Shown here piece by piece: positions 16,981 through 25,806 of a DNA stretch of 63,556 nucleotides. Source of the DNA: Asticcacaulis taihuensis (GTDB taxonomy: Bacteria > Pseudomonadota > Alphaproteobacteria > Caulobacterales > Caulobacteraceae); NCBI RefSeq assembly GCF_900100255.1, contig NZ_FMTS01000011.1, positions 1 to 63,556 of the forward strand, given 5' to 3'. The notes under the pieces were generated by a model. That model ran no database searches, was not told the DNA's origin, and was given only the letters and a program-made list of their open reading frames with translations. Positions within the stretch are counted from its first letter, which is position 1, and each line of letters begins with the position of its first letter. The translations under genes were made by a program, and so were the position numbers.

Positions 16981-17592
16981 TCAGGTCAGTCCGTGGGCAT
17001 CGAGGATAGCCGCGCAGGTCGATTTCAGCAGGGTGGCGACCTCCGAAGGTGTCCGGCTCTCGATCAGGATGCGGAACATCGGCATACTGGTGGCGCCGAA
17101 CAACAGGTCGGCGGCGTCGGTCCTGGCCTTGTCCTCGCCGCTCATGCGCGCCAGCAAATTGGCGAACAGCAAACGGCGGCGTTCATTGCGGGCATTGATC
17201 GCCTCGGCAAATTCGGGATCGAGACCGGCGGCGCTGTGCAGCTTGGTGAACCCCGGATGGCTGCCCCAGAATTCGCACATCAGGTCGATGCAGGCAAAAA
17301 GCGCTGCCCTGGGGTCGGGCAACTGCATAAGCTCGCGCAGCCGCATGAGACCGCCCTTTTCGGCATTGGCGTCGAACACCGCTTCCAGCAGACCGCGCCG
17401 TGAACCGAACTGCTTGTAGACCGTCAGCCGCGTGACTCCCGCTGCCTTGGCAACCGCTTCCATGGAGACCATGGCCGGCCCGTCATTGAGCAACTGGCTG
17501 GCAGCCGCGATCACCGCGTCGCGCTTTTTCGCGGCGGCGGCCTCGCGTTTGGCGCTGACATATGGACGGGATTCGGAAACTTCAGGGCACAT
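16981..17592 (-). CDS. TetR family transcriptional regulator
   Basis: A 203-aa TetR repressor. The N-terminal helix-turn-helix is clear (KRDAVIAAASQLLNDG, VSMEAVAKAAGVTRLTVYKQFGSRRGLLEAV). The C-terminal ligand domain is helical and of AcrR-like length. It is transcribed divergently from the small membrane protein at 17683 with a shared control region holding an 8-bp inverted repeat, the classic arrangement of a local repressor and its target. Confidence 0.88.
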   Translation of the reverse strand: MCPEVSESRPYVSAKREAAAAKKRDAVIAAASQLLNDGPAMVSMEAVAKAAGVTRLTVYKQFGSRRGLLEAVFDANAEKGGLMRLRELMQLPDPRAALFACIDLMCEFWGSHPGFTKLHSAAGLDPEFAEAINARNERRRLLFANLLARMSGEDKARTDAADLLFGATSMPMFRILIESRTPSEVATLLKSTCAAILDAHGLT

Positions 17593-17597
17593 GACGC

Positions 17598-17665
17598 TTG
17601 CAATTCAATTTACGGCGTGTATATCTATTATTTCAGTAAACGTATTGTATATCACATTTTACTGA
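17598..17665 (+). promoter_or_regulatory. Promoter and TetR-type operator between divergent genes
   Basis: A plausible plus-strand promoter is TTGCAA (17598-17603), 16 nt, TATATC (17620-17625). Just downstream lies the perfect inverted repeat TCAGTAAA (17633-17640)/TTTACTGA (17658-17665) with a 17-nt spacer. The position suits repression of the 17683 gene by the adjacent TetR protein. Confidence 0.5.
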
Positions 17666-17682
17666 CCAGACCGGAGTCTGCC

Positions 17683-18081
17683 ATGCAAATCCTGATCATC
17701 CTAGCCCTTTCCTTGCATGTGCTCGCCGCCATTTTCTGGATGGCAACTACGGGTATGCTGGCGCGTGCCGGCGGGATGGGGGCGGAGACGCTGTTCCCTA
17801 GACAAATAATTGCGGTGGTTCTGGTCGTGCTGACAGGCGGGTATTTATGGAGCCAGCTCCATACGGGTGGGTTCGGCACCTATGAAAAAGTGCTGGCGGC
17901 AGGGGCGGCGTGCGCCATCCTGGCCGCTGGCATCCAGTCCATAGGTGTCGGTGTCAGCTTAAGAGCGCTAAAAGGCGATCAGGGGGCCGGGGCGCGCAAA
18001 AGGATCGCGGCCATTCACCGGATCGCCGCGCCGCTTCTGGGCATCTGTTTGCTGTGCATGGTGCTGGCGCGATATATCTAG
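17683..18081 (+). CDS. Small four-helix membrane protein, hypothetical
   Basis: A 132-aa integral membrane protein with about four hydrophobic segments (starting LIILALSLHVLAAIFWMATTG and ending LLGICLLCMVLARYI). An N-terminal His and a Trp sit in the first helix, as in CopD/DUF2269-like small heme or copper membrane proteins, but no family can be fixed. The start at ATG 17683 is preferred over the frame beginning at 17617, which runs through the operator. It is probably controlled by the divergent TetR protein. Its stop overlaps the stop of the convergent lipoprotein gene. Confidence 0.7.
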   Translation: MQILIILALSLHVLAAIFWMATTGMLARAGGMGAETLFPRQIIAVVLVVLTGGYLWSQLHTGGFGTYEKVLAAGAACAILAAGIQSIGVGVSLRALKGDQGAGARKRIAAIHRIAAPLLGICLLCMVLARYI

Positions 18082-18620
18082 CGCGTCCACGTAAACAGGG
18101 GTTGCGGCTCGACCTGCCAATGACCGTCTTCGCGTCTTCTGACCGCGTAACCTGTGGCTGATTGGCACCCCTTGGCGCAGTCGCCATCGACCTGGACATA
18201 CAAACGACCGTCGGGCAACTGCCGGGGCAGGATCATACGCCGAATTTTTGGCTCCCCATCAGCCATCGAGAAACCCATGGTCAGAACCTGCGAGGCACAG
18301 TCAGGTCCAGTCTGGGCCTCATGATCCCAGAACAGGGAATCGACCGGCTGGATCTCTCCACGCGCACGCTCGGCGCTCAGGACGACAATGGCAATGTCAC
18401 AAAGATCACCCACCTTTGGGTAGACCGGATTTGCCAGCCAGGTATTGTCATCTGTCTGCGTATGCTCGACGCGCCAGCCATTGCCTGTCACCGTCGTTGT
18501 CCGGGTCGTCGTCTGGCCGTCACTGGATACGGTTTCGCTGCGCGTTTCGTGATAGGGACCGCTGTAGACTACGCATCCCGCCAGCGGCAGCATAACAGCC
18601 GCAATCCATCTGTTTTTCAT
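18078..18620 (-). CDS. Hypothetical lipoprotein
   Basis: A 180-aa predicted outer-envelope lipoprotein. The signal peptide carries the lipobox LAGC with Cys16. The mature part has a Thr/Ser-rich N-terminus, then a globular region with several Cys (LCDIAIV, GPDCASQV, GDCAKGCQS) that could form disulfides. I do not recognise a family. It is convergent with the 17683 gene, overlapping it by 4 nt. Confidence 0.7.
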   Translation of the reverse strand: MKNRWIAAVMLPLAGCVVYSGPYHETRSETVSSDGQTTTRTTTVTGNGWRVEHTQTDDNTWLANPVYPKVGDLCDIAIVVLSAERARGEIQPVDSLFWDHEAQTGPDCASQVLTMGFSMADGEPKIRRMILPRQLPDGRLYVQVDGDCAKGCQSATGYAVRRREDGHWQVEPQPLFTWTR

Positions 18621-18681
18621 TTATCCCTCCCCTATTTTTGCGGGGTCAGGATACCACACGCCAGACGCGTGACAAGCCTGA

Positions 18682-19563
18682 CTACGCCGGGCGCGGGCTG
18701 GCCAAGGCGGTGTAAAGCTCCGGGCGACGATCACGGAAGAAGCCCCAGGCGGCGCGATGGGTATTCAGATAGTCGAGATCGAACGACGCGACCAGCACGC
18801 CCTCTTCCGTGGCGCCGAATTCAGCCACCTTGTCGCCGCGATTATTGGCGATGAAGCTATGGCCGTAGAAGGTCTGGCCGGCACCGTTCTGCGGCGAGAT
18901 CAGGCTTTCGGTGCCGATACGGTTAGAAGCAATCACCGGCATGACATTGGCCACCGCATGGCCCTGCATGATACGCTGCCAGGGCGCGGCGGTATCGAGT
19001 TCGGCGTCATGCGGCTCTGAGCCGATGGCGGTCGGGTACATCAGGATTTCGGCGCCCAGAAGGGCCATGGCGCGCGCCGCTTCCGGATACCACTGGTCCC
19101 AGCAGATACCGAGGCCGACCCTGGCATATTTCGTACTCCACACCTTGAAGCCGGTATCGCCGGGGCGGAAATAGTATTTTTCCTGATAGCCGGGGCCATC
19201 GGGGATATGGCTCTTGCGATAGACGCCCATCAGGTCTCCGCCGGCATCGATCATGACCAGCGAATTGAAATAGTGCGGCCCTTCCTTTTCGTAGATCGAG
19301 GTCGGGATGACAACATCGAGTTCCTGCGCCAATTTCTGCATGGCCAGCACGCAGGGGTGTTCGCGCCAGGGAAAGGCGGTGGCGAACCAGCGCTCTTCCT
19401 GGGAGACACAGAAATATTCGCCCTGGAACAGTTCGGAGGGCAGGATGACCTTAGCGCCTTTCGCGGCGGCCTCGCGCACGAAGGCTTCGGTCTTTGCGAT
19501 ATTGGCGGCCATATCGGGACCGTACGAGGTCTGGATAGCGGCGACGGAAACGGTACGGGTCAT
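18682..19563 (-). CDS. aguB: N-carbamoylputrescine amidase
   Basis: A 293-aa nitrilase-superfamily amidase hydrolysing N-carbamoylputrescine to putrescine, CO2 and ammonia. The Glu-Lys-Cys triad is clear: E44 (LPSELFQGEYF), K117 (YRKSHIPDG), C154 (GICWDQWYPEAAR). The family-specific GYQEKYYFRPGDTGF is present. ATG 19563 with TGAGGAG upstream is chosen over the in-frame ATG at 19578. It follows aguA on the same strand, but a 154-nt palindromic element lies between them, so expression of the two genes may be unequal. Confidence 0.93.
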   Translation of the reverse strand: MTRTVSVAAIQTSYGPDMAANIAKTEAFVREAAAKGAKVILPSELFQGEYFCVSQEERWFATAFPWREHPCVLAMQKLAQELDVVIPTSIYEKEGPHYFNSLVMIDAGGDLMGVYRKSHIPDGPGYQEKYYFRPGDTGFKVWSTKYARVGLGICWDQWYPEAARAMALLGAEILMYPTAIGSEPHDAELDTAAPWQRIMQGHAVANVMPVIASNRIGTESLISPQNGAGQTFYGHSFIANNRGDKVAEFGATEEGVLVASFDLDYLNTHRAAWGFFRDRRPELYTALASPRPA

Positions 19564-19593
19564 TACGGAACTCCTCATGACATGAATATCTTA

Positions 19594-19747
19594 TCCTCCC
19601 CACCTGGAGGGGAGGTGCCGAGCAAACGCAGTGCGTCGAGGCGGAGGGGTAAGGCCCCACATTCCAAACGGCGTTTTACCCCTCCACCGTCCGTCTTTCG
19701 CCTGAAGGCTTCGCCGGACGGTCCCCCTCCCCTCCAGGAGGGGAGGA
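19594..19747. repeat. Large palindromic intergenic element, copy A
   Basis: About 154 nt. It opens TCCTCCCC, closes GGGGAGGA, and each end forms its own short hairpin (CTCCCCacctGGAGGGGAG and CCCCTCCAGGAGGGG). Inner arms GGCGGAGGGG and CCCCTCC pair across the middle. It shares this plan with copies at 38437 and 42987 and lies between aguA and aguB. Confidence 0.75.
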
Positions 19748-19756
19748 TTAATCGGT

Positions 19757-20788
19757 CTATGCCTTAATCAACGGAACCTGTTGGCTGATGCAGTGAAACG
19801 AACCGCCGCCGGTCAGGATGGCGCGCGACGACAAGCCCAGCACCTGGCGTTCGGGGAAGAGGCTTTGCAGGGCCTCCACCGCCAGTTCGCCGGGGCGTTC
19901 CTTGTAGATCGGTACCACCACACAGTCATTGGCGATCAGGAAATTCATATGGGAAGCCGGCACGATTTCGCCATCCTCGTCCAGCACTTCGCCGGGCGAC
20001 GGAATGCGCACCACCTGGATCGGTTGTCCGCGCGAGTCATGCTGGGTGGAAAGCAGCTTTGCCGTGGCGTCATACACATCGGCATTGGGGTCTTCGCGGC
20101 CGAACGCCACCGGACAGGCCACCACGCCGGGCGCCACGAAGCGCGCCAGGTTATCGACGTGGCCATCGGTATGATCGTTCAGCAGACCATCATCGAGCCA
20201 GATGACCTTGCGGATGCCGAGCGCCTGAAACAGGGCCTTTTCGGCCAGGGACTGCGTCCAGCCGGGATTGCGGTTCGGATTGAGCAGACACTGGCGCGTG
20301 GTGATGGCCGTGCCGTAGCCGTCATGATCGAGCGCGCCGCCTTCGAGGATGAAATCCTGCAGTTCCTGCGGGAAACCATCGGCGGTGCTGATCTGGAGCG
20401 CCACCTCATCATCGTGCTTCAGATGATACTTGCCGCCCCAGCCATTATTCTGGAAGCTGACCGGCAGGGCCTGGTGCAGGTCGTCGTCATCGGCATCATC
20501 GCTGACATAGATCGGGCCCGTATCGCGGAACCAGATATCGCCGAAGCTGCCATCAATGATTTCGAGCTTGGTCAAATCCCCCAAAAGCTCTTCGGCCGCG
20601 GCGCGGGCCTCCGTCCCCATGACCATCAGCCTGACGTGCTCATCACCGAGTTCGCACAGGGCACGTACCAGCGCCGCCACCTCGGCCTGTGCCGGGATCA
20701 GGTCTTCCTGCCACAGGTTTTCATGGCTGGGAAAGCCCACCCACATCGCCTTGTGCGCTTCCCATTCCGCCGGAACACATCGTGTCAT
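19757..20788 (-). CDS. aguA: Agmatine deiminase
   Basis: A 343-aa guanidino-modifying enzyme converting agmatine to N-carbamoylputrescine, the step before aguB. Motifs: WFRDTGPIY, the NNGWGGK loop, ILEGGALDHDG, a His/Asp pair in NDHTDGHVDN, and the catalytic Cys in GGGSFHCISQQ (C333). The start is ATG 20788, because the family begins close to PAEWE...WVGFPSHE. The longer frame to 21001 overlaps the receptor terminator. With aguB it makes putrescine from agmatine. Confidence 0.93.
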   Translation of the reverse strand: MTRCVPAEWEAHKAMWVGFPSHENLWQEDLIPAQAEVAALVRALCELGDEHVRLMVMGTEARAAAEELLGDLTKLEIIDGSFGDIWFRDTGPIYVSDDADDDDLHQALPVSFQNNGWGGKYHLKHDDEVALQISTADGFPQELQDFILEGGALDHDGYGTAITTRQCLLNPNRNPGWTQSLAEKALFQALGIRKVIWLDDGLLNDHTDGHVDNLARFVAPGVVACPVAFGREDPNADVYDATAKLLSTQHDSRGQPIQVVRIPSPGEVLDEDGEIVPASHMNFLIANDCVVVPIYKERPGELAVEALQSLFPERQVLGLSSRAILTGGGSFHCISQQVPLIKA

Positions 20789-20896
20789 TCTGGATTTTCC
20801 CTGCCGATTGGCCTCTACGGTAACCATTCCGCTGCGGCGCCGGTCTATGGTCTGGCCTATTAGCACAGCCCTTCCCGATTTGGCCACCGCCCGCAC

Positions 20897-20926
20897 AAAA
20901 AAACGGCCCCCGCAAGGAGGCCGTTT
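20897..20926 (-). terminator. Rho-independent terminator of the second TonB receptor
   Basis: Stem AAACGGCC (20901-20908)/GGCCGTTT (20919-20926), followed on the minus strand by a run of seven T. It lies about 90 nt after the receptor stop. Confidence 0.85.
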
Positions 20927-21017
20927 CTCTTTATTTCCAATATTTCCAGGATGAATATCCTGGCAAGGGCAAAGCCCGCCGCCGCCTTTGCGGCGAGCCA
21001 TGCGGCTTGAGCTACAA

Positions 21018-23474
21018 TTAGAAAGCGGTGTGCAGCGACAGCATGACCGTGCGCGGCGCGCCGACGTTGAACGACGGCTTGTTCGAGGCAGCGACCGTGC
21101 TGCTGATCGAACCGTAGTAATATTCGTCCGTCAGATTTATCACGTTGAGCTGGGCGTAGGTGCCTGGCTTGAGGAAAGCCAGGCCCGGCAGATCCCAGCG
21201 CACCGAACCATTCAGCACAGTGTAATCCGGTGTCTCCAGGTCGTTCAGGTCGGTGGCGAAGCGCTTGCCGACATATTTGCCGCTCAGGTTAAAGGTGAAG
21301 TCGCTGAGCTTGTAGGTCATGCCCAAAGTTCCCATCCAGTCCGGTACTTCCGGCAGGGACTTGCCCTTGGTATTAACCGTCGCCGTAGCGCCCGAAGCGT
21401 AATCGCTGAGGATCTCGGTGTCGGTATAGGTCAGGCCGCCGAAAAGCGACAGGCTGGAGGTCGGTGCCCAGGCCGCCGAAGCTTCGAAGCCCTTCAGATC
21501 GACACTACCGACGTTACGATCGAAGTAGCTGTCCGAATCCGGATCATAGGAAGACACGATACGGTTTTCGTACTTCTGCGCCCAGACATCCGCCGTGGCG
21601 GTGAAGGTCGAAGAGGTAAAGCGGTAGCCGAGTTCGATCGTCTTGTTGGTTTCGGGCAGCGGGTTGGCCGGCTTGACCGTGCCGGTGCCATCGACGATGA
21701 CGCCATAATAGTTATCGGTACGCGGGGCCGACAAAGCTTCCGAGTAGTTGACATAGGCCTGGTTGGCGTCGGTGATCTTGTAGGTCAGGCCGAGGCTCGG
21801 CAGGGTCTTCGAGAAGTCGACATTGGTGTGATACGGCTTGATGAAGGCGGTGTGCTTGATGTCGGGTTGGCCGGCAACCGGATTTTTCGTAGTCAGGTAA
21901 GGCTTCGTCGGGTCGAACACGACGGTGCCATTGCCATTGTCGATCACAGGCGTACGCGTGGTGCAGAACGGCGCATAGGAGCCCGAACCGTCATCCGGCG
22001 AGTAACAGTATTGGTTCAGGTCGCGTTCCATCTTCTGTTGCTTGACGCCGAGCGAAACGAACAGCTTGTCTTCCAGGAAGTGACCGCGATATTCGAGGAA
22101 GAAGGTATCGACATTGGCCAGCGAGAAGCGATAGCGGCGCTCGTGCGTCGACCCGTCCTTGCCAATAATGCGGATGCTCTCGTCGTTACGCCCGCCAAAC
22201 GGATCGATATAGATGCCGTTCTTGTTGTAGTTGCCGTTATCATCCACCACCAGGGTGCTTTCGCCGCTCTGACGGGTACGGCCGCGATCGAACGAGGCGC
22301 CGAAGCGGATGACATCACCACGGGTGAAGGTATAAACACCGGTAGAGGTCAGCGAATAGCGGTTGGTCACCGTCGTATTCGGATTGTAGATGCTGACGCT
22401 GGTATTAGTCGCCTTGCCGTCGCCGTCGATATCGACGCCGGCCAGTTCCGAATAGTAGAAGGTGCGGCCGGAAACCGACATCTTGCCGTCGACTTCGCTG
22501 ATTCCGCCCGTGCCGCCGCCATTGGCCATGACATACTGATAGGTCGGGTCAACCGTGAAGAAGAAATGATCGCTGATCACCCACTTCGAATAGCCGCGGA
22601 TATTGCCTGTATTGGACGGGTTAACGTTATTGATGCCGGCGCTGTTGTAATATTTACCGTTGGCGGCAAAGTTGGCCAGGGACTGACCAAAGATGAAGCG
22701 GTTGCGGTTTCCATTGTAGTTGCCGCGCACGCCGAAATAGCTGCCATTGGCCAGTGGCTGATAGATGTTGAAATTGTACTGCTGCTTCTTCAGCTTGCCA
22801 TTGTCCGTCGGCGATTTTTCGATCGTGAAGGTGTCGTAGTTCTGGTTCGAGGCGGCAAACCACGCCTGGGTGCCGAACGGGCCAACCGAACCGGTATTCA
22901 GCATCAGAAACTGACGGTTGTAGTTGAAGGAACCGGTCGAAATGGTCGCCTCGACACCGAAGGTATCAGAGGTCTTGCGGGTAGTGTAGCTGACCGTACC
23001 GCCGGAAGCCGAAGCGGTCATCGAGTCAACGTCGGTGGCGCCGGTGATGACGGTCGCCGACTGGATCAGTTCCGGATCGAGTTGCTGGTTGGTGTAGATG
23101 GCGTAGTTGCCGGCGTCGTTGAGCTGGACGCCGTCCATGGTCAGCGACACGCGCGAGCCATCCAGGCCGCGCAGACGGACGTTACCGCCGGACGAGCCGT
23201 AGGGGTCGTTGTTGGTGAAGTTATAGCCAGGCGCCAGGTTCAGGGTTTCGGCGATGGTCTGGCCGGCAGACTGCGCGCTGATATAATCCTGCCCGATGGC
23301 GGTTTTGGTCTTGGTGCCGGTTTCCTTATTGACCGGTCCCAGGCCCTTCTTCGCGCCCTTGACAACAACGACTTCGACTTCCTCGGTGGCGGTCGATTGG
23401 GCCAGGGCGGCGGAGGCCAAGAACAGGCCCGTCAGGGCCGTGCCGGCCAGGATGATGGATTTGGTGAATTTCAT
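21018..23474 (-). CDS. TonB-dependent outer-membrane receptor
   Basis: An 818-aa receptor. The signal peptide ends at ALAQS. The plug contains AGQTIAETLNLAPGYNF, GGNVRLRGLDGSRVSLTMDGVQLNDAGNYA and the SASGGTVSYTTRK motif. The barrel ends VMLSLHTAF with the terminal aromatic. Length and plug resemble receptors for metal-chelate or small organic ligands more than the 1142-aa glycan type at 11966, but the ligand cannot be deduced. It stands alone with its own terminator. No TonB or ABC partner lies beside it. Confidence 0.9.
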   Translation of the reverse strand: MKFTKSIILAGTALTGLFLASAALAQSTATEEVEVVVVKGAKKGLGPVNKETGTKTKTAIGQDYISAQSAGQTIAETLNLAPGYNFTNNDPYGSSGGNVRLRGLDGSRVSLTMDGVQLNDAGNYAIYTNQQLDPELIQSATVITGATDVDSMTASASGGTVSYTTRKTSDTFGVEATISTGSFNYNRQFLMLNTGSVGPFGTQAWFAASNQNYDTFTIEKSPTDNGKLKKQQYNFNIYQPLANGSYFGVRGNYNGNRNRFIFGQSLANFAANGKYYNSAGINNVNPSNTGNIRGYSKWVISDHFFFTVDPTYQYVMANGGGTGGISEVDGKMSVSGRTFYYSELAGVDIDGDGKATNTSVSIYNPNTTVTNRYSLTSTGVYTFTRGDVIRFGASFDRGRTRQSGESTLVVDDNGNYNKNGIYIDPFGGRNDESIRIIGKDGSTHERRYRFSLANVDTFFLEYRGHFLEDKLFVSLGVKQQKMERDLNQYCYSPDDGSGSYAPFCTTRTPVIDNGNGTVVFDPTKPYLTTKNPVAGQPDIKHTAFIKPYHTNVDFSKTLPSLGLTYKITDANQAYVNYSEALSAPRTDNYYGVIVDGTGTVKPANPLPETNKTIELGYRFTSSTFTATADVWAQKYENRIVSSYDPDSDSYFDRNVGSVDLKGFEASAAWAPTSSLSLFGGLTYTDTEILSDYASGATATVNTKGKSLPEVPDWMGTLGMTYKLSDFTFNLSGKYVGKRFATDLNDLETPDYTVLNGSVRWDLPGLAFLKPGTYAQLNVINLTDEYYYGSISSTVAASNKPSFNVGAPRTVMLSLHTAF

Positions 23475-23658
23475 CGGGAGTATCCCCTCTCCGGGTTAAA
23501 GAACAAAGCAATTCCGATCCTGTGAGAGCGCAGTTCCCCGTCGCGCAAAGCGGCGGCTTTCACCGTCCTGCATGCTGCTGCCTTCTATGGATCGTTTTTG
23601 CTGTCTGTCTTTTTAGTGGCGTCTATGTCGCTTTTTTTACAAGACGCGCGAACCTTTT

Positions 23659-23672
23659 GTGACAGTCGTCAC
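23659..23672. promoter_or_regulatory. Palindrome upstream of the second TonB receptor
   Basis: GTGACAGTCGTCAC has perfect 5-bp arms around four bases and lies 185 nt upstream of the receptor start. The regulator is unknown. Confidence 0.3.
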
Positions 23673-23734
23673 TGTTGCAACGATTGTTGTTTCAGGGTCA
23701 CAGGTTACTTTAGGTAAGCCTTTGGAGAAGACAA

Positions 23735-23766
23735 AGAAAAACCCGGCCTGATTGCTCAGGCCGGGC
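23735..23766 (-). terminator. Rho-independent terminator of the OmpA-like gene
   Basis: Perfect 10-bp stem CCCGGCCTGA (23742-23751)/TCAGGCCGGG (23756-23765) with a 4-nt loop and TTTTT after it on the minus strand, 37 nt after the stop. Confidence 0.88.
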
Positions 23767-23802
23767 TTCGTCTTGTTTTCGACTTTTACGTCGCGTTCTA
23801 AA

Positions 23803-25032
23803 TTAGAACGTGATGTCGATGGTCGAACGACGGTTCAGCGGTTCCTTCACGCCGTCGCCGGTGGCGACAGCCGGGGCCGATTCACCCTTCCAGTCGACAG
23901 CCAGCTTGGAGCCGTCAACGCCGAGGCCGGCGAGGGCGTCAGCAACGGTCTTGGCGCGGCGCTCCGACAGCTTGATGTTGTAAGCCGCCGAACCGGAAGT
24001 ATCCGTGTGACCGACGACAACGATACGGGCGGCGTTACCGGCCTTGGCGTAGTCAGCGGCAGCCGAGACAACCGATTGCGCATCAGCGGTCAGGTCCGAC
24101 TTGTCGAATTCGAAGTACACGATGAACTCGCGGGCTTCATAGACAGGTGCGGCAACCGGAGGCGGCGGAGGCGGCGGAGGCGCTTCAACCGGCGGCGGGG
24201 GCGGAGGCGGAGGCGGCGGAGGCGGCGGAGGCGGAGGCGTTACGCCAAAGGCCCAGCGCAGGCCAACCGTCAGAGTCTGGTCGCTGAACTTGCCGGTGAA
24301 GGTTTCCGGGTCTTGCCAGCCACCGTTCGGCTCGATGCCGGCGTTGAACTTGGCCTTGCCAGCGTCGAGGTAACGATAGGTGACGTCAAGGCTCAGACGA
24401 TCTGAGAGCGCCCAGGCCACACCAGCCAGCAGTTGGTAAGCGCCAACCGTGTCCTTGCCAACCATGCTCAGGTCGGAAACGCCACCACCAGGACCTGAGG
24501 GGCTGGTGGAGAGTTGGCCGAGCATCTTCGCCTTCACGCTGTCGAGACCGACACCGGCGCCGACGAACGGATGGAATTGCGATTCCGGAAGGAAGTCATA
24601 GTACAGGTTGACCATGACAGTGGTTTGCTCGAACGAGCCCTTCGGCGAACCGCAGGGATCGCCGGCAGCGCGAATCACGCCGGTGGTGCAGATCGCGGTG
24701 TCAACCAGAGCGGCCGAACCCGGATAGGTGCGCGGGAAGCCGACAGCCGAGCTGATGTCGCCAGGGCGGTAGCCGCCTTCGAATTCAACGCGCCAGTTGG
24801 GGCTGTAACGATAGCCGAGGCGGGCGAAGCCGGCCCAGTCATCGTCGGTCGCCACGTCGTAGACATAGGCGCCGCCGTCAGGCATGGCGCCTTGCGAACG
24901 GGCCTTGTAGTCCGACTTCCAGTTATAGCCCAGGTCAGCGGCTGCATACCAGCCGTTAGCCTGTTCGGCAGAAGCGGAACCCGCTACTGCCATCGCAGCG
25001 AGAGCAGCGCTCGCCAGCAAAATGTGTTTCAT
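23803..25032 (-). CDS. OmpA family outer-membrane protein with polyproline linker
   Basis: A 409-aa two-domain envelope protein. After a signal peptide (cleaved near GSASA) comes an eight-strand beta-barrel (residues about 25-265, ending LTVGLRWAFG). Next is a linker of two nearly pure proline runs, then a peptidoglycan-binding OmpA domain. In the latter, FDKSDLTADAQSVV, the GHTDTSG motif and LSERRAKTVADAL are diagnostic. It tethers the outer membrane to the cell wall. The proline linker is encoded by a GGC/GGA-type repeat (complement) around 24155-24240. Isolated gene with its own terminator. Confidence 0.92.
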   Translation of the reverse strand: MKHILLASAALAAMAVAGSASAEQANGWYAAADLGYNWKSDYKARSQGAMPDGGAYVYDVATDDDWAGFARLGYRYSPNWRVEFEGGYRPGDISSAVGFPRTYPGSAALVDTAICTTGVIRAAGDPCGSPKGSFEQTTVMVNLYYDFLPESQFHPFVGAGVGLDSVKAKMLGQLSTSPSGPGGGVSDLSMVGKDTVGAYQLLAGVAWALSDRLSLDVTYRYLDAGKAKFNAGIEPNGGWQDPETFTGKFSDQTLTVGLRWAFGVTPPPPPPPPPPPPPPPPVEAPPPPPPPPVAAPVYEAREFIVYFEFDKSDLTADAQSVVSAAADYAKAGNAARIVVVGHTDTSGSAAYNIKLSERRAKTVADALAGLGVDGSKLAVDWKGESAPAVATGDGVKEPLNRRSTIDITF

Positions 25033-25437
25033 GTTATTGCCCTCTCATGGCCATCTAACGAACAGCCGATCATCTCGACTGAAACCTTAGTACGACGCTT
25101 CATAACTTTACCAGCCCGTTTTGCATAGCACCCAAATGCAACTTTGGTTAAATTCGTGCTGTTTTTTAGCCTCTTTGGCGATAACTGACACCAGAAAGAC
25201 ACGCTTATCCGAGTGAAGCCGTACAATAGCTCATATAGGTCAAACTTGACCGTTAAAAAGCTATAGCGCCCCCATATCGCATTATAAAAATATCATAAAG
25301 AATATAAAAGGGCTTGCGGTTTGCATGGGCTTTCAGTAGAGACACGCCCTCTGATCGACCCTGGCGGCCTGAGCCGCCCTGAATCAGGCGCAATCAACCC
25401 TTTGCCTCAAATCGGTTTTTGCGTAATTCCCCCTTAC
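25033..25437. other. Intergenic region between ompA-like gene and tRNA-Ser
   Basis: 405 nt with no credible gene. It should contain the minus-strand ompA-like promoter and the plus-strand tRNA promoter. A palindrome GGTCAA-AC-TTGACC at 25238-25251 is the only clear structure. Confidence 0.5.
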
Positions 25438-25579
<142 letters not shown>

Positions 25580-25806
25580 TTTAGCCGCTCCAAATAAGAC
25601 CAGGCGCAGGACATAATGCGCAGGCCGATCCTCTTTGCGTTAATGCCCCAGCTCTCCAATTCATGATGGTTCCACTGGTTACCGCACTCAGGCCGGTAAA
25701 AAATGACCACATATTGAGTTGTTTTTGAAAATTTATCGCGCCGCAATATATGCGCCTGCGAATCAAGAGCGCCAATCTTCCAAACCTGAGAGCCCGGGCC
25801 CTTCGG

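Larger units (their letters stand above)
23475..23802. other. Intergenic region upstream of the second TonB receptor
   Basis: Holds the receptor promoter region and the ompA-like terminator. A palindrome GTGAC-N4-GTCAC at 23659-23672 is a possible operator. No gene is visible. Confidence 0.5.

Noticed and set aside
20988-23525. 845-aa open frame on the plus strand
   Set aside because: It is the antisense of the TonB receptor at 21018. The protein is low-complexity (Arg/Val/Gly/Ile-rich) without family features. It is a shadow of high-GC codon use.
24130-24240. GGC/GGA-type repetitive tract
   Set aside because: It is the codon repeat for the polyproline linker of the OmpA-like protein, not a CRISPR array or regulatory repeat.
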